Assembly: GCF_021559775.1 (NCBI RefSeq)
Contig: NZ_CP056047.1
Coordinates: 992,001 to 1,056,000 of the forward strand
Length of the DNA: 64,000 bases
Direction: 5' to 3'
Source of the DNA: Gillisella vitis
GTDB taxonomy: Bacteria; Pseudomonadota; Alphaproteobacteria; Rhizobiales; Rhizobiaceae
Shown: piece by piece, positions 18,971 to 28,324 of the stretch
Layout: every line of letters starts with the position of its first letter
Position numbering within the stretch: position 1 is the first letter of the stretch
Notes under the pieces: generated by a model
What the model saw: only the letters and a program-made list of their open reading frames with translations
Database searches by the model: none
What the model was told of the DNA's origin: nothing
Made by a program: the position numbers and the translations under genes

Positions 18971-19342
18971 AACTTTTTGCATTTTTGTTACAGCTTTCTA
19001 AAAAAAGAAATTGAGCTGGAAATTTTTGCTGATTTGTCAATATTTTGACATGGTTGAGCCGCGAGCGAATGCTCAGGCGTAAGTGATTTGCCCCGGTTTT
19101 GGAGCTGGATCTCAGTATTTTTGCCAGGTGTTCAGTCATGAGCCAGCCAAAACAAGCCGATCGTTAAGATGTCTCTGCATGAGGCAGATTGGGCCGCAGG
19201 GCCTTGTTATCCTTCGCCGCCGTGCACAAAAGGACGGGGCGGGTTTTCTTCCGTGTGCGAAACGGTTAGAAGGCTTCAAGAAAAACCAGATATACGGCTG
19301 ATTCCGCACGAAATGCGGCTCGCCTCACCAATGGAAGTCGGT
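18971..19342. other. AT-rich gap upstream of proS
   Basis: The first part is AT-rich and contains the palindrome TGTCAATATTTTGACA (19035-19050), which offers TTGACA boxes on both strands and could be a promoter or an operator. I could not find a good -10 box at the right distance. The remainder stays open in the proS frame but does not resemble any ProRS N-terminus, so it is treated as leader. I see no gene. Confidence 0.4.
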
Positions 19343-20665
19343 ATGCGTCTCTCCCGTTATTTTTTGCCTATCCTGAAGGAAAATCCCAAGGAAGCGGAAA
19401 TCGTTTCTCACCGGCTGATGCTGCGCACCGGCATGATCCGGCAGCAGTCGCAGGGCATCTATTCCTGGCTGCCGCTGGGCAAACGCGTACTGGACAAGGT
19501 CAATGCGATCATTCGTCAGGAGCAGAACCGGGCAGGAGCAGTGGAATTGCTGATGCCGACCCTGCAATCGGCGGAGCTTTGGCAGGAAAGCGGTCGTTAC
19601 GACGACTATGGCAAGGAAATGCTGCGGATTAAGGATCGGCAGGACCGGCCCATGCTGTACGGTCCCACCAATGAGGAAATGATCACGGACATCTTCCGGT
19701 CCTATGTGAAATCCTACAAGACCCTGCCGCTGAACCTCTATCACATACAATTGAAATTCCGTGATGAGATCAGGCCGCGCTTCGGCACGATGCGGTCGCG
19801 CGAGTTTTTGATGAAAGACGCTTATTCCTTCGATTTGACGAAGGAGGGCGCCATTCACTCCTATAACAAGATGTTTGCCGCCTATCTTCGGACGTTTGAC
19901 CGGCTTGGTCTGCGCGCCATTCCAATGCGCGCCGATACCGGCCCGATCGGTGGCAATCACAGCCATGAATTCATCATTCTCGCCGATACTGGTGAATCGG
20001 AAGTCTTTTGCCACAAGAGCTTCCTGGATCGCGCCATTCCGCCTGCCGATACCGATTTTGACGATGTTGCTGGCCTTCAGGCGATTTTTGACGAGTGGAC
20101 GTCGCACTATGCCGCAACCTCGGAAATGCATGATGAGGCGGCTTACGGTGCCATGCCGGATGACGCGAAAATTTCCGCTCGTGGTATCGAGGTCGGTCAT
20201 ATCTTCTATTTCGGCACCAAATATTCCGAACCGATGGGCGCCAAGGTGCAGGGACCTGATGGTAAGGAACATCTTGTCCACATGGGATCCTATGGTATTG
20301 GGCCGACCCGCCTTGTTCCGGCCATTATCGAAGCTTCCCATGATGAAAATGGCATTATCTGGCCGGCTTCCGTCGCGCCGTTCGATGCCATCATCATCAA
20401 CATGAAGGCTGGGGATGCCGGTTGCGATGGCGCTTGCGACACCGTGTACGGGGCGCTGACCAAGGCTGGCAAGGATGTTCTTCTCGATGATACCGATGAT
20501 CGCGCCGGTGCGAAATTCGCGCTGGCGGATCTGATCGGCGTTCCCTACCAGGTGATCGTCGGTCCGAGGTCGGTCGCCAATGGCGAAGTCGAGCTGAAGA
20601 ACCGTAAAACCGGCGAGCGTGAAACCATGACCATCGAGGCCGCCATCAACCGTCTTGCCGGTTGA
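19343..20665 (+). CDS. proS: prolyl-tRNA synthetase, short alphaproteobacterial type
   Basis: This class II aminoacyl-tRNA synthetase charges tRNA-Pro. Class II motifs are seen in [34 protein letters not shown] and [10 protein letters not shown]. At 440 residues it is far shorter than E. coli ProRS (about 570) because the large editing insertion between motifs 2 and 3 is reduced. Alphaproteobacteria with this form rely on separate editing proteins to clear Ala-tRNA-Pro. The start [10 protein letters not shown] is chosen from the conserved N-terminus, with GGAAG close upstream; the open frame continues upstream without similarity. Confidence 0.96.
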   Translation: MRLSRYFLPILKENPKEAEIVSHRLMLRTGMIRQQSQGIYSWLPLGKRVLDKVNAIIRQEQNRAGAVELLMPTLQSAELWQESGRYDDYGKEMLRIKDRQDRPMLYGPTNEEMITDIFRSYVKSYKTLPLNLYHIQLKFRDEIRPRFGTMRSREFLMKDAYSFDLTKEGAIHSYNKMFAAYLRTFDRLGLRAIPMRADTGPIGGNHSHEFIILADTGESEVFCHKSFLDRAIPPADTDFDDVAGLQAIFDEWTSHYAATSEMHDEAAYGAMPDDAKISARGIEVGHIFYFGTKYSEPMGAKVQGPDGKEHLVHMGSYGIGPTRLVPAIIEASHDENGIIWPASVAPFDAIIINMKAGDAGCDGACDTVYGALTKAGKDVLLDDTDDRAGAKFALADLIGVPYQVIVGPRSVANGEVELKNRKTGERETMTIEAAINRLAG

Positions 20666-20684
20666 GCGACGCCAGGAGGCAAGA

Positions 20685-21992
20685 TTGAGCAGTGAAACCG
20701 GAAGCTCTGCGGCAGGCGATACCGCAGTGCCATCATCCGCAAAGCCGTTTTCCGCATTCGAGCGCATGGTAGCTTGGCGCTACCTGCGTGCTCGGCGCAA
20801 AGAGGCGGTGATTTCGGTCATTGCCGGCTTTTCCTTTGTCGGCATCATGCTTGGGGTTGCGACCCTGATTATCGTCATGGCTGTCATGAACGGTTTTCGG
20901 ACCGAGTTGATTTCTCGTATCCTCGGCATAAACGGGCATATGATCGTTCAGCCGGTCGACAGTCCCTTTACCGACTTTGCCGATCTTGCCAAGAAATTCT
21001 CTGCCGTCCCTGGTGTCACCATGGCGCTGCCGCTGGTCGAGGGCCAGACGCTGGCCTCTGGCAAGGGTGGGGCTGGGACGGGTGCGTTGGTGCGCGGCAT
21101 CCGCCCCGACGACCTGTTGAAGCTCAAGGAAGTGGCGGCAAATATCAAAACCGGCGACATGGTGGGCTTCACATCCGGCCAGGGCGTGCTGATCGGTTCG
21201 CGCATGGCCAACGATCTCGGTTTGCAGGCGGGCGATTCCATCACTCTGGTCTCGCCAGAGGGGGACGTGACCCCGATGGGAGTCAACCCGCGGGTCAAAT
21301 CCTACAAGATTTCCGGTACGTTCGAGATCGGCATGTCGGAATATGATTCCTCGATCATTTACATGCCGCTTGAAGAATCGCAGCTCTATTTCAACGCGGA
21401 AGGCGTGGTGCAATCCATCGAATTGTTCGTCACCAATCCTGACGACATCGATGAGCTGCGCCCCAAAGTCGAGGCGGCAGCGGGCCGTCAGGTGTTCATC
21501 AGCGATTGGCGCCAGCGCAACCAGACCTTCTTCTCCGCCTTGCAGGTGGAGCGTAATGTGATGTTCATGATCCTGACATTGATCGTCATCGTCGCGGCCT
21601 TGAACATCATTTCCGGCCTGATCATGCTGGTGAAGGACAAGAGCAGCGATATCGCCATTCTGAAGACCATGGGCGCCAGTTCAAGTTCGATCCTTCGGAT
21701 CTTCTTCATGACGGGTGCGGCCATCGGCATCGCTGGCACGTTCGCTGGCGTTGGACTGGGCGTGCTGGTCTGTCTGAACATCGAATCGATCCGGAATTTC
21801 TTCTCCTGGGTCTCCGGTACGGTGTTGTTTGATCCGCAACTCTATTTCCTCAGCAAATTGCCGGCGGATATGAGCTTCGGTGAAACGGTTTCGGTGATTA
21901 TCATGTCGCTCACCCTATCCTTCATCGCCACCATCTTTCCGGCATGGCGGGCGGCCCGGCTCGACCCCGTACAAGCCCTGCGTTACGAATAA
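20685..21992 (+). CDS. lolC: lipoprotein-releasing ABC transporter permease (LolC/E type)
   Basis: This inner-membrane permease works with LolD to release lipoproteins toward the outer membrane. The 435-residue protein has one transmembrane helix near residues 38-62, a large periplasmic domain, and three helices in the C-terminal FtsX/MacB-type domain ending [13 protein letters not shown]. The start is TTG with a perfect AGGAGG five bases upstream. Alphaproteobacteria have a single LolC/E-like permease (often called LolF) in place of the pair in E. coli. lolD follows 14 bases after the stop. Confidence 0.92.
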   Translation: MSSETGSSAAGDTAVPSSAKPFSAFERMVAWRYLRARRKEAVISVIAGFSFVGIMLGVATLIIVMAVMNGFRTELISRILGINGHMIVQPVDSPFTDFADLAKKFSAVPGVTMALPLVEGQTLASGKGGAGTGALVRGIRPDDLLKLKEVAANIKTGDMVGFTSGQGVLIGSRMANDLGLQAGDSITLVSPEGDVTPMGVNPRVKSYKISGTFEIGMSEYDSSIIYMPLEESQLYFNAEGVVQSIELFVTNPDDIDELRPKVEAAAGRQVFISDWRQRNQTFFSALQVERNVMFMILTLIVIVAALNIISGLIMLVKDKSSDIAILKTMGASSSSILRIFFMTGAAIGIAGTFAGVGLGVLVCLNIESIRNFFSWVSGTVLFDPQLYFLSKLPADMSFGETVSVIIMSLTLSFIATIFPAWRAARLDPVQALRYE

Positions 21993-22006
21993 GGAACAGC
22001 GGATCC

Positions 22007-22696
22007 ATGGCGAACAACCCTGTTCTTGAAATTTCGGAGGTTTCGCGCACCTATGGGGAAGGCGAAACCAAGCTTTCCATTCTGAAAGGCGCCGGGCTAA
22101 AATTATACGAAGGCGAAACCGTCGCTCTTGTTGCTCCGTCGGGCACGGGCAAGTCCACCCTGCTGCATATTGCTGGTCTGCTGGAACATCCGACGGATGG
22201 CGACGTGCTGATTGGCGGCACCCGTTGCAATGAATTGTCAGAGGAAGGCCGCACGGCCATGCGCCGCAGCAGCATTGGTTTCGTCTATCAGTTCCATCAC
22301 CTGTTGCCGGAGTTTTCGGCGCTTGAAAACATCATGATGCCGCAGATGATTGCGGGCTTGAGCATTCCGGAAGCCAGCAAGCGTGCCAAGGCTTTGCTTG
22401 ATTACATGCGCATCGGCCATCGCGGTGATCACCGTCCCGCCGAGCTTTCTGGCGGCGAACAGCAGCGCGTGGCCATTGCCCGTGCTGTTGCCAATGCGCC
22501 GCTGTTGCTGTTGGCGGACGAGCCGACCGGTAATCTCGATCCGGAAACCGCAGCTTATGTGTTTTCCGCGCTGGAAGCTCTGGTGCGCCAGTCCGGTCTT
22601 GCGGCGTTGATCGCGACCCATAATCACGAACTAGCCCGGCGGATGGACCGCTGTGTCACTCTCCAGGACGGCAGAATCGTCGATTTCGATTTGTAA
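22007..22696 (+). CDS. lolD: lipoprotein-releasing ABC transporter ATP-binding protein
   Basis: This ATPase powers lipoprotein release with the adjacent LolC/E permease. In 229 residues it shows Walker [10 protein letters not shown] (43-51), the LolD-typical [15 protein letters not shown], the signature LSGGEQQR (147-154), Walker [10 protein letters not shown] (166-174) and the switch His in ATHNHELA. The start [10 protein letters not shown] follows AAGGAACAG; earlier in-frame codons lie inside the permease gene. A clear terminator follows. Confidence 0.96.
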   Translation: MANNPVLEISEVSRTYGEGETKLSILKGAGLKLYEGETVALVAPSGTGKSTLLHIAGLLEHPTDGDVLIGGTRCNELSEEGRTAMRRSSIGFVYQFHHLLPEFSALENIMMPQMIAGLSIPEASKRAKALLDYMRIGHRGDHRPAELSGGEQQRVAIARAVANAPLLLLADEPTGNLDPETAAYVFSALEALVRQSGLAALIATHNHELARRMDRCVTLQDGRIVDFDL

Positions 22697-22737
22697 TCGC
22701 CCACGGGTCTGAAAAGAGTTTTTACATCAGCGATATC

Positions 22738-22770
22738 AAAACCCGTCGATCATCTGATCGGCGGGTTTTT
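22738..22770 (+). terminator. rho-independent terminator after lolD
   Basis: AAAACCCG and CGGGTTTT, with inner arms CGATCA and TGATCG separated by one T-G wobble, form a long stem followed by TTTTT on the plus strand. It sits about 40 bases after the lolD stop and probably ends the proS-lolC-lolD transcript. Confidence 0.85.
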
Positions 22771-22795
22771 CGTATGGCGCTTAGTGTTTGTCAGA

Positions 22796-22815
22796 GAAAA
22801 ATGGAAACCGGTTTT
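22796..22815 (-). repeat. dispersed rhizobial-type intergenic repeat, copy 2
   Basis: On the reverse strand this reads AAAACCGGTTTCCATTTTTC, identical to the copy at 18390-18409 except for one base. It lies in non-coding DNA after the lolD terminator. Confidence 0.6.
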
Positions 22816-22900
22816 GGTAGACAAACTCCGGGAAAAAATTTCTGTTGACGAACAAACAAAAGGAGAACAAAATGGATACATAACCAGACAGGAGTGAGCT

Positions 22901-22987
22901 ATGAGTGACATTCTGCATGACATCGCCGCATTCGCATCGCTGGCTGTTTTTATCGCCAGCTTGTCTGTTCTGGCGATGGCTTTTTGA
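22901..22987 (+). CDS. 28-residue single-span membrane peptide upstream of dnaE
   Basis: An ATG with GGAGTGAG six bases upstream opens a 28-codon frame. The product begins MSDILHDIAAFASLAV and is followed by a continuous hydrophobic segment ending LAMAF, so nearly the whole peptide is one transmembrane helix with a short acidic N-terminus. This arrangement, not seen in random short frames nearby, and the good ribosome-binding site support it as real. I know of no function. It is flanked by the lolD terminator and the dnaE promoter region, so it should have its own promoter. Confidence 0.5.
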   Translation: MSDILHDIAAFASLAVFIASLSVLAMAF

Positions 22988-23130
22988 AATGCCAGGCATC
23001 GTATTGGCGCGACCTGATCTAGATGGGTCTGCCAAAGGCGCCTGACGCTTTAAGGGGATAGGTCGCGGTTAGGCTTTATGTCTTCTGGACATGGCGGATT
23101 AAACCTAGGACAATAACCTCCATACAGCGC

Positions 23131-23152
23131 TGTGCGTTTTGTTAAATGCACA
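23131..23152. repeat. palindromic intergenic motif upstream of dnaE
   Basis: TGTGC and GCACA arms enclose an AT-rich centre (GTTTTGTTAAAT). The motif and the bases just after it are repeated at 28180-28200 upstream of the L,D-transpeptidase gene, with five differences in 27 aligned bases. The rest of the 239-base gap between the small peptide and dnaE shows no gene. It may be an operator or a dispersed palindromic element. Confidence 0.5.
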
Positions 23153-23226
23153 TTGGACGCGGTAACACTTTACATCTGCTGCATTCCTTTTTCCGTGGGC
23201 TGATTTCAGTTTGACGAGGAAGTTTT

Positions 23227-26200
23227 ATGGCGGCGATCTTCAGTGCACAGCGGCGACAAGCAAGCAGGATGGATGCAATGAGTGATATGGGCGCAAGCGG
23301 ACAAGCTGTAGTGAATGCGGGTCCAGGTTTCGTCCATTTAAGAGTGCATTCGGCCTATTCGCTGCTGGAAGGTGCGCTGCCGCTGAAGAAGATCTTGAGC
23401 AAGGTTGCGTCTGATCAGCAACCGGCCATTGCCATTACCGATACCAATAACCTGTTCATAGCGCTCGAGTTTTCCCAGAAGGCGCTCGGCGATGGCTTGC
23501 AGCCGATCATTGGCTGTCAATTGTCCATCGATATGGAAGACGCCAATGAGGAAAAGCGGGGCAATAGCTCTCTTGCCAAATATCCCGCCATTGTGCTTCT
23601 CGCCGCCGATCCGGCGGGTTATGAGCGGCTGGTAGACTTGGTCAGCCGTGCCTATCTCCAGGGCGATAATACGCAGTCTGTGCATATCACCGCCTCCTGG
23701 TTGGAAGAGATCGGCACGGATGGCCTGATCGCCCTGACGGGTGCAGCAGGCGGTCCGGTCGATCTGCCGGTGAAGGACGGTCATCAAGCGCAGGCGCTGT
23801 CGCGGCTTCAGACGCTCAAATCGCTGTTCGGAGATCGGCTTTATATCGAATTGCAGCGCCACCAAGGTTATGACCGTGTGCATGAAAGCCGGATGATCGC
23901 GCTCGCTTATGATCATGATATTCCATTGGTTGCCACCAATGAGGCCTTCTTTCCGAGCCGTGACGATTATGATGCCCATGACGCGCTGATGGCCGTTGCC
24001 CATAATGCCATCGTCTCCGACGACCGGCGGTTTCGCCTGACCCCGGATCACTATCTGAAAAGCCGCAAGGAAATGCAGACCTTGTTTAGGGATCTGCCGG
24101 AAGCGCTTGAAAACACGGTGGAGATTGCCAGCCGCTGTTCTTTCGTTCTCGACACCCGCAACCCTATACTGCCGCGCTTTACCGGCGGTAGCGACGATCC
24201 GGAAGAGGCTGAGCGCGCCGAGGCTGGGGAGTTGCGCCGCCAGGCCATCGAGGGATTGGATGACCGGCTGGCAAAGCTTGGCATGGCACCAGGCTATGAT
24301 GAGAAGGAATATCGAGATCGGCTGGATTTCGAGCTCGGCGTCATCGAGCGGATGAAATTTCCCGGCTACTTCCTGATCGTTGCCGACTTCATCAAATGGG
24401 CCAAGAGCCAGGACATTCCCGTTGGCCCTGGCCGTGGGTCCGGTGCGGGTTCGCTGGTCGCCTATGCCTTGACCATTACCGATGTCGATCCGCTGCGGTT
24501 CTCCTTGCTGTTCGAACGCTTCCTCAATCCTGAGCGCGTCTCGATGCCCGACTTCGACATCGACTTCTGCCAGGATCGCCGTGAAGAGGTAATCCGTTAT
24601 GTGCAGCGTAAATACGGACGCGAGCAGGTGGCGCAGATCATCACCTTCGGGTCGCTCCAAGCGCGTGCAGCCTTGCGCGACGTTGGCCGTGTGCTGGAAA
24701 TGCCCTATGGGCAGGTCGACAGGATCTGTAAGCTGGTGCCGAACAATCCGGCCAATCCGACCCCCTTGTCCAAGGCTATCGAAGAAGAGCCAAAGTTTCA
24801 GGAGGAAGCGGAGAAGGAGCCTGTCGTTGCCCGTCTTCTGGATATCGCCCAGAAGATCGAGGGGCTTTATCGCCACGCCTCGACCCATGCCGCCGGTATC
24901 GTTATCGGTGACCGACCGCTGTCCAAGCTGGTGCCGATGTACCGCGATCCGCGCTCGGATATGCCGGTCACCCAGTTTAACATGAAGTGGGTGGAGCAGG
25001 CAGGGCTGGTCAAGTTCGACTTTCTCGGATTGAAGACGCTGACAGTGCTGAAAACCGCCGTGGATTTCTGCCGGTTGCGCGATATCGAGATTGACCTGGC
25101 GACAATTCCGCTGGACGACGAAAAAACCTATCAAATGCTGTCACGCGGTGAGACCGTCGGTGTGTTCCAGGTGGAAAGTGCCGGCATGCGCAAGGCACTG
25201 ATCGGTATGCGACCCGACTGTATCGAGGATATTATCGCGCTGGTGGCGCTCTATCGTCCGGGGCCGATGGAGAATATTCCCGTCTACAATGCCCGTAAGC
25301 ATGGCGAGGAGGAGATCGAATCGATCCATCCGACCATCGATTACCTTCTGAAGGAAACCCAGGGGGTTATCGTCTATCAGGAACAGGTCATGCAGGTGGC
25401 CCAGGTTCTGTCGGGCTATTCGCTTGGTGAAGCGGATCTTCTGCGCCGCGCCATGGGTAAGAAGATCAAGGAGGAAATGGACAAGCAGCGCGCCCGTTTC
25501 GTCGATGGCGCGGTGAAGAATGGCGTCTCAAAGCCCCAGGCCGACAACATTTTCGACCTGCTGGCAAAGTTTGCCAATTACGGCTTCAACAAATCCCACG
25601 CCGCAGCCTATGCGATTGTCTCCTACCAGACCGCCTATATGAAGGCCCATTATCCGGTGGAGTTTCTGGCAGCGTCGATGACACTCGATATGGCCAATAC
25701 CGAAAAACTGGTGGATTTCCGCCAGGATGCCGGGCGTCTCGGTATTGAGGTCGTGCCACCGTCGGTTCAGACTTCTTTCCGGCACTTCCAGACGGGGCCG
25801 AACAGGATTTACTATTCGCTGGCTGCCTTGAAGGGCGTCGGTGATGCAGCCGTCGAGCATATCGTAACGGTCCGCGCCGATACGCCCTTTGCCGATCTCG
25901 AGGATTTTTGTCTACGGATCGACCCGAAGCAGATCAATCGCCGGGTATTTGAAAGCCTGATTTTTGCCGGTGCCTTCGATTGTTTTGGCCGCGACCGTCC
26001 TGAATTGCTGGCTGGCATGGACCGGATCATCGGCTATGCGCAACGCGCCCAGGAAAATGCCGTCAGCGGCCAGTCGGACATGTTCGGCTCTGGCGGCGCC
26101 ACAGGGCCGGAGCGGATTTCTTTTCCGACCTATACACCCTGGCTGCCATCCGAAAAGCTGATGCGGGAGTTTCAGGTTCTGGGCTTTTATCTTTCGGCCC

Positions 26201-26766
26201 ATCCGCTCGACACCTATAAACCACTGCTGGAAAAGATGCGCGTGCAGAATTTCGCGGACTTTTCCGGCGCTGTGCGCCAGGGCGCGACGGCGGGTCGGCT
26301 GGCCGGCACGGTGATTTCAAAGCAGGAGCGCAAGACACGAACCGGAAACAAAATGGGCATCGTGACCTTTTCGGATGCCACTGGCCAGTTCGAGGCTGTG
26401 CTGTTTTCGGAAGGCTTGAACCAGTATCGCGACCTGCTCGAATCGGGCAAGTCACTGGTGATCACGGTTGCCGCAGAAGAACGGCCGGAAGGCATTGGTC
26501 TTCGTATCCAGACGGCGCAGTCTTTGGAAGAAAAATCCTTGCAGATGCAAAAGACGTTGCGTGTCTATCTGCGCGATTCCAGTCCCTTGCGGGCGCTCGC
26601 CGCCCATCTCAATACCAAGGGCGATGGACTGGTTTCCTTCGTGGTGATCAAGGAAGATGGCCGCCGCGAAATCGAGGTCGAACTCAATCAACGTTTCCGT
26701 ATCACCCCGGAAATCGCCGCCGCCATGCGGTCCGCGCCGGGCGTGGTGGATGTTGAATTGGTATAG
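23227..26766 (+). CDS. dnaE: DNA polymerase III subunit alpha
   Basis: This is the replicative DNA polymerase catalytic subunit. The N-terminal PHP domain begins FVHLRVHSAYSLLEGALPLK, the catalytic aspartates D442 and D444 lie in PDFDIDFC, and RHASTHAAGIVI is the family's nucleotide-binding region. Helix-hairpin-helix and OB-fold regions follow in the C-terminal third. At 1179 residues the length is normal. The first ATG is favoured by GAGGAAG seven bases upstream; ATGs 14 and 17 codons later are alternatives. No frameshift was seen. Confidence 0.97.
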   Translation: MAAIFSAQRRQASRMDAMSDMGASGQAVVNAGPGFVHLRVHSAYSLLEGALPLKKILSKVASDQQPAIAITDTNNLFIALEFSQKALGDGLQPIIGCQLSIDMEDANEEKRGNSSLAKYPAIVLLAADPAGYERLVDLVSRAYLQGDNTQSVHITASWLEEIGTDGLIALTGAAGGPVDLPVKDGHQAQALSRLQTLKSLFGDRLYIELQRHQGYDRVHESRMIALAYDHDIPLVATNEAFFPSRDDYDAHDALMAVAHNAIVSDDRRFRLTPDHYLKSRKEMQTLFRDLPEALENTVEIASRCSFVLDTRNPILPRFTGGSDDPEEAERAEAGELRRQAIEGLDDRLAKLGMAPGYDEKEYRDRLDFELGVIERMKFPGYFLIVADFIKWAKSQDIPVGPGRGSGAGSLVAYALTITDVDPLRFSLLFERFLNPERVSMPDFDIDFCQDRREEVIRYVQRKYGREQVAQIITFGSLQARAALRDVGRVLEMPYGQVDRICKLVPNNPANPTPLSKAIEEEPKFQEEAEKEPVVARLLDIAQKIEGLYRHASTHAAGIVIGDRPLSKLVPMYRDPRSDMPVTQFNMKWVEQAGLVKFDFLGLKTLTVLKTAVDFCRLRDIEIDLATIPLDDEKTYQMLSRGETVGVFQVESAGMRKALIGMRPDCIEDIIALVALYRPGPMENIPVYNARKHGEEEIESIHPTIDYLLKETQGVIVYQEQVMQVAQVLSGYSLGEADLLRRAMGKKIKEEMDKQRARFVDGAVKNGVSKPQADNIFDLLAKFANYGFNKSHAAAYAIVSYQTAYMKAHYPVEFLAASMTLDMANTEKLVDFRQDAGRLGIEVVPPSVQTSFRHFQTGPNRIYYSLAALKGVGDAAVEHIVTVRADTPFADLEDFCLRIDPKQINRRVFESLIFAGAFDCFGRDRPELLAGMDRIIGYAQRAQENAVSGQSDMFGSGGATGPERISFPTYTPWLPSEKLMREFQVLGFYLSAHPLDTYKPLLEKMRVQNFADFSGAVRQGATAGRLAGTVISKQERKTRTGNKMGIVTFSDATGQFEAVLFSEGLNQYRDLLESGKSLVITVAAEERPEGIGLRIQTAQSLEEKSLQMQKTLRVYLRDSSPLRALAAHLNTKGDGLVSFVVIKEDGRREIEVELNQRFRITPEIAAAMRSAPGVVDVELV

Positions 26767-26839
26767 GCACTCTTTGTAGCGCCGCTCTCGCAAAACCGCT
26801 GCCCGGGCTCAAGCGACATGGATTATTTCGGTATTGCCG

Positions 26840-28075
26840 TTATCCCGGCAAGTTGGTGATGAAGTCTGTGCCGTCGACCGTATCCGGGCTTAGCCCATGG
26901 TCGGTAATCGTCATCACGGTGCCTGTCGTCATGGTCGTTTCAATGCGCTCGCGGATGTCTTCCGGGATGTGAATGCGATTGAGAACCGTATCCAACCCAT
27001 TGGAGGCGGTTGGCTGCACCTTGCCAATAGTGACAATCGACGAATTTGAGACCGTGGAAGCTGGCTCAAGGCTGGTCACCTGCCAATGAGCCTTCCCACC
27101 GGCACTCTCCAGCTTCGCTGCGAAAAAATGCGTGCCAAGTTGTTTTTCCGGCTGGTCGATGACAATAGGTGCATCGAAGACCGGCTTGAAGGCCTGCCGC
27201 ACATAGATTTGGCCAACAGGTGGCATCGGCTTGCCAGCAGTTTGATAGAGAGCGCTCAGGAACGTCGGCGTAATGAGCGGACCCTTCAGGGGCAGACGTT
27301 TCCACCGTTTGAAGCCCTGGATGGCGGTGCGGGTCAGGGGGCCGGCATGACCATCATGGCCGCCCGTCTCAAACCCCATATCCTGCAACAGAAGTTGGGC
27401 GTCATGGATGGTTTCGGTTTCACCCCGAAACGTGATCAACAGGCTCAAAGGTGGTTGTCCGTTAATTGTAGCCTGGGGTTTGGGGCGGGGCAGATCGGCC
27501 ATCGCCACTTCTACCGGTTCTGTGCCGCTGGTGCCGTCCGTACCGCGCAGGCGGGCGTCGGACAGGATTTGCGGGCCTTGCTGTTGTTGCGCCGGGCTGA
27601 ACAGGAACGGGTGCTCAATCGGAGTGGGCGCAACCGGAGCATCGCTGATCAGCACATGCGCACCCAGCCGGGTCATGCCGTAGAGCTCACGCGCAAATTG
27701 GCCGGGCAGGCGCACGCAGCCATGCGAGGCTGGCCGGTTTGGTACGCTGTTCGATTCATGCAAGGCAACGCCAGACCAGGTGATTCGTTGCATCCAGGGC
27801 ATGGGCGCATTCGAATAAAGGTTGGATTCGTGATATTTCGTCTTTTGGATGATCGAGAAGATTCCAGACGGCGTCGTATGACCTTCCTTACCAGTAGAAA
27901 CCTTCGAAGAGGCGATGATCCGGTCTCCATCATAGACCGTGAGAGATTGCGTCTGTTTCGACACGATGATTTGCAATGCGCTGCCGTCTCTGGCGGAGGC
28001 CTGCGACAGGCCTGCGCTCAACGCGAGCAGGGAAGCGGACAGGAACATCGAACGAAACATGGTGCGGACCGTCAT
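26840..28075 (-). CDS. L,D-transpeptidase with peptidoglycan-binding domain
   Basis: This periplasmic enzyme of the YkuD/ErfK family forms 3-3 crosslinks or attaches proteins to peptidoglycan. A signal peptide covers about residues 1-28 (cleavage near ASA-RD). The catalytic motif HESNSVPNRPASHGCVRL spans residues 106-123 with nucleophile C120. A peptidoglycan-binding-1 domain follows near 215-270 (LLLQDMGFETGGHDGHAGPLTRTAIQ in outline). The C-terminal hundred or so residues are unassigned. It is convergent with dnaE and stands alone. Confidence 0.9.
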   Translation of the reverse strand: MTVRTMFRSMFLSASLLALSAGLSQASARDGSALQIIVSKQTQSLTVYDGDRIIASSKVSTGKEGHTTPSGIFSIIQKTKYHESNLYSNAPMPWMQRITWSGVALHESNSVPNRPASHGCVRLPGQFARELYGMTRLGAHVLISDAPVAPTPIEHPFLFSPAQQQQGPQILSDARLRGTDGTSGTEPVEVAMADLPRPKPQATINGQPPLSLLITFRGETETIHDAQLLLQDMGFETGGHDGHAGPLTRTAIQGFKRWKRLPLKGPLITPTFLSALYQTAGKPMPPVGQIYVRQAFKPVFDAPIVIDQPEKQLGTHFFAAKLESAGGKAHWQVTSLEPASTVSNSSIVTIGKVQPTASNGLDTVLNRIHIPEDIRERIETTMTTGTVMTITDHGLSPDTVDGTDFITNLPG

Positions 28076-28179
28076 GGTGCCCTCATTTGTAAACCGGGAA
28101 AAACTGGGCCTTCAAAAGGTCGCCTGATCATGTGAGCAACGATGTGCCGAGAAATCAGTTGGTAAACGCCTATACCGCC

Positions 28180-28200
28180 GTGCGTTTTATAAAATGCACA
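28180..28200. repeat. palindromic intergenic motif upstream of the L,D-transpeptidase
   Basis: GTGCGTTTTATAAAATGCAC is a near-perfect 20-base palindrome with one mismatched pair, lying about 105 bases upstream of the transpeptidase start. A related copy lies upstream of dnaE at 23131-23152, and similarity extends into the flank (AAAGGATGC against ATTGGACGC). The rest of this 249-base gap shows no gene. Confidence 0.5.
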
Positions 28201-28324
28201 AAGGATGCAGCCGCGTGCAGGCTGAATCCTAAAATAAACGTCGATCTTTAACGATTGCTTACCCGGCATGGCCGGTCACACAAAGTTGACGGGCAATGCT
28301 TTGACAACGGCGCTTTGATAGTGG

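Noticed and set aside
19169..19342. N-terminal extension of proS by 58 codons
   Set aside because: The translation has no ProRS similarity and no ribosome-binding site; the conserved start is MRLSRYF.
22781..23035. Reverse-strand frame of 84 codons between lolD and dnaE
   Set aside because: It runs through a dispersed repeat and lies opposite the better supported 28-codon ORF; no ribosome-binding site was evident.
23338..25134. Reverse-strand frame of 598 codons opposite dnaE
   Set aside because: Shadow of the DNA polymerase gene.
27086..28135. Forward frame of 349 codons opposite the L,D-transpeptidase gene
   Set aside because: The reverse-strand gene has a signal peptide and an intact catalytic motif; the forward frame has none.
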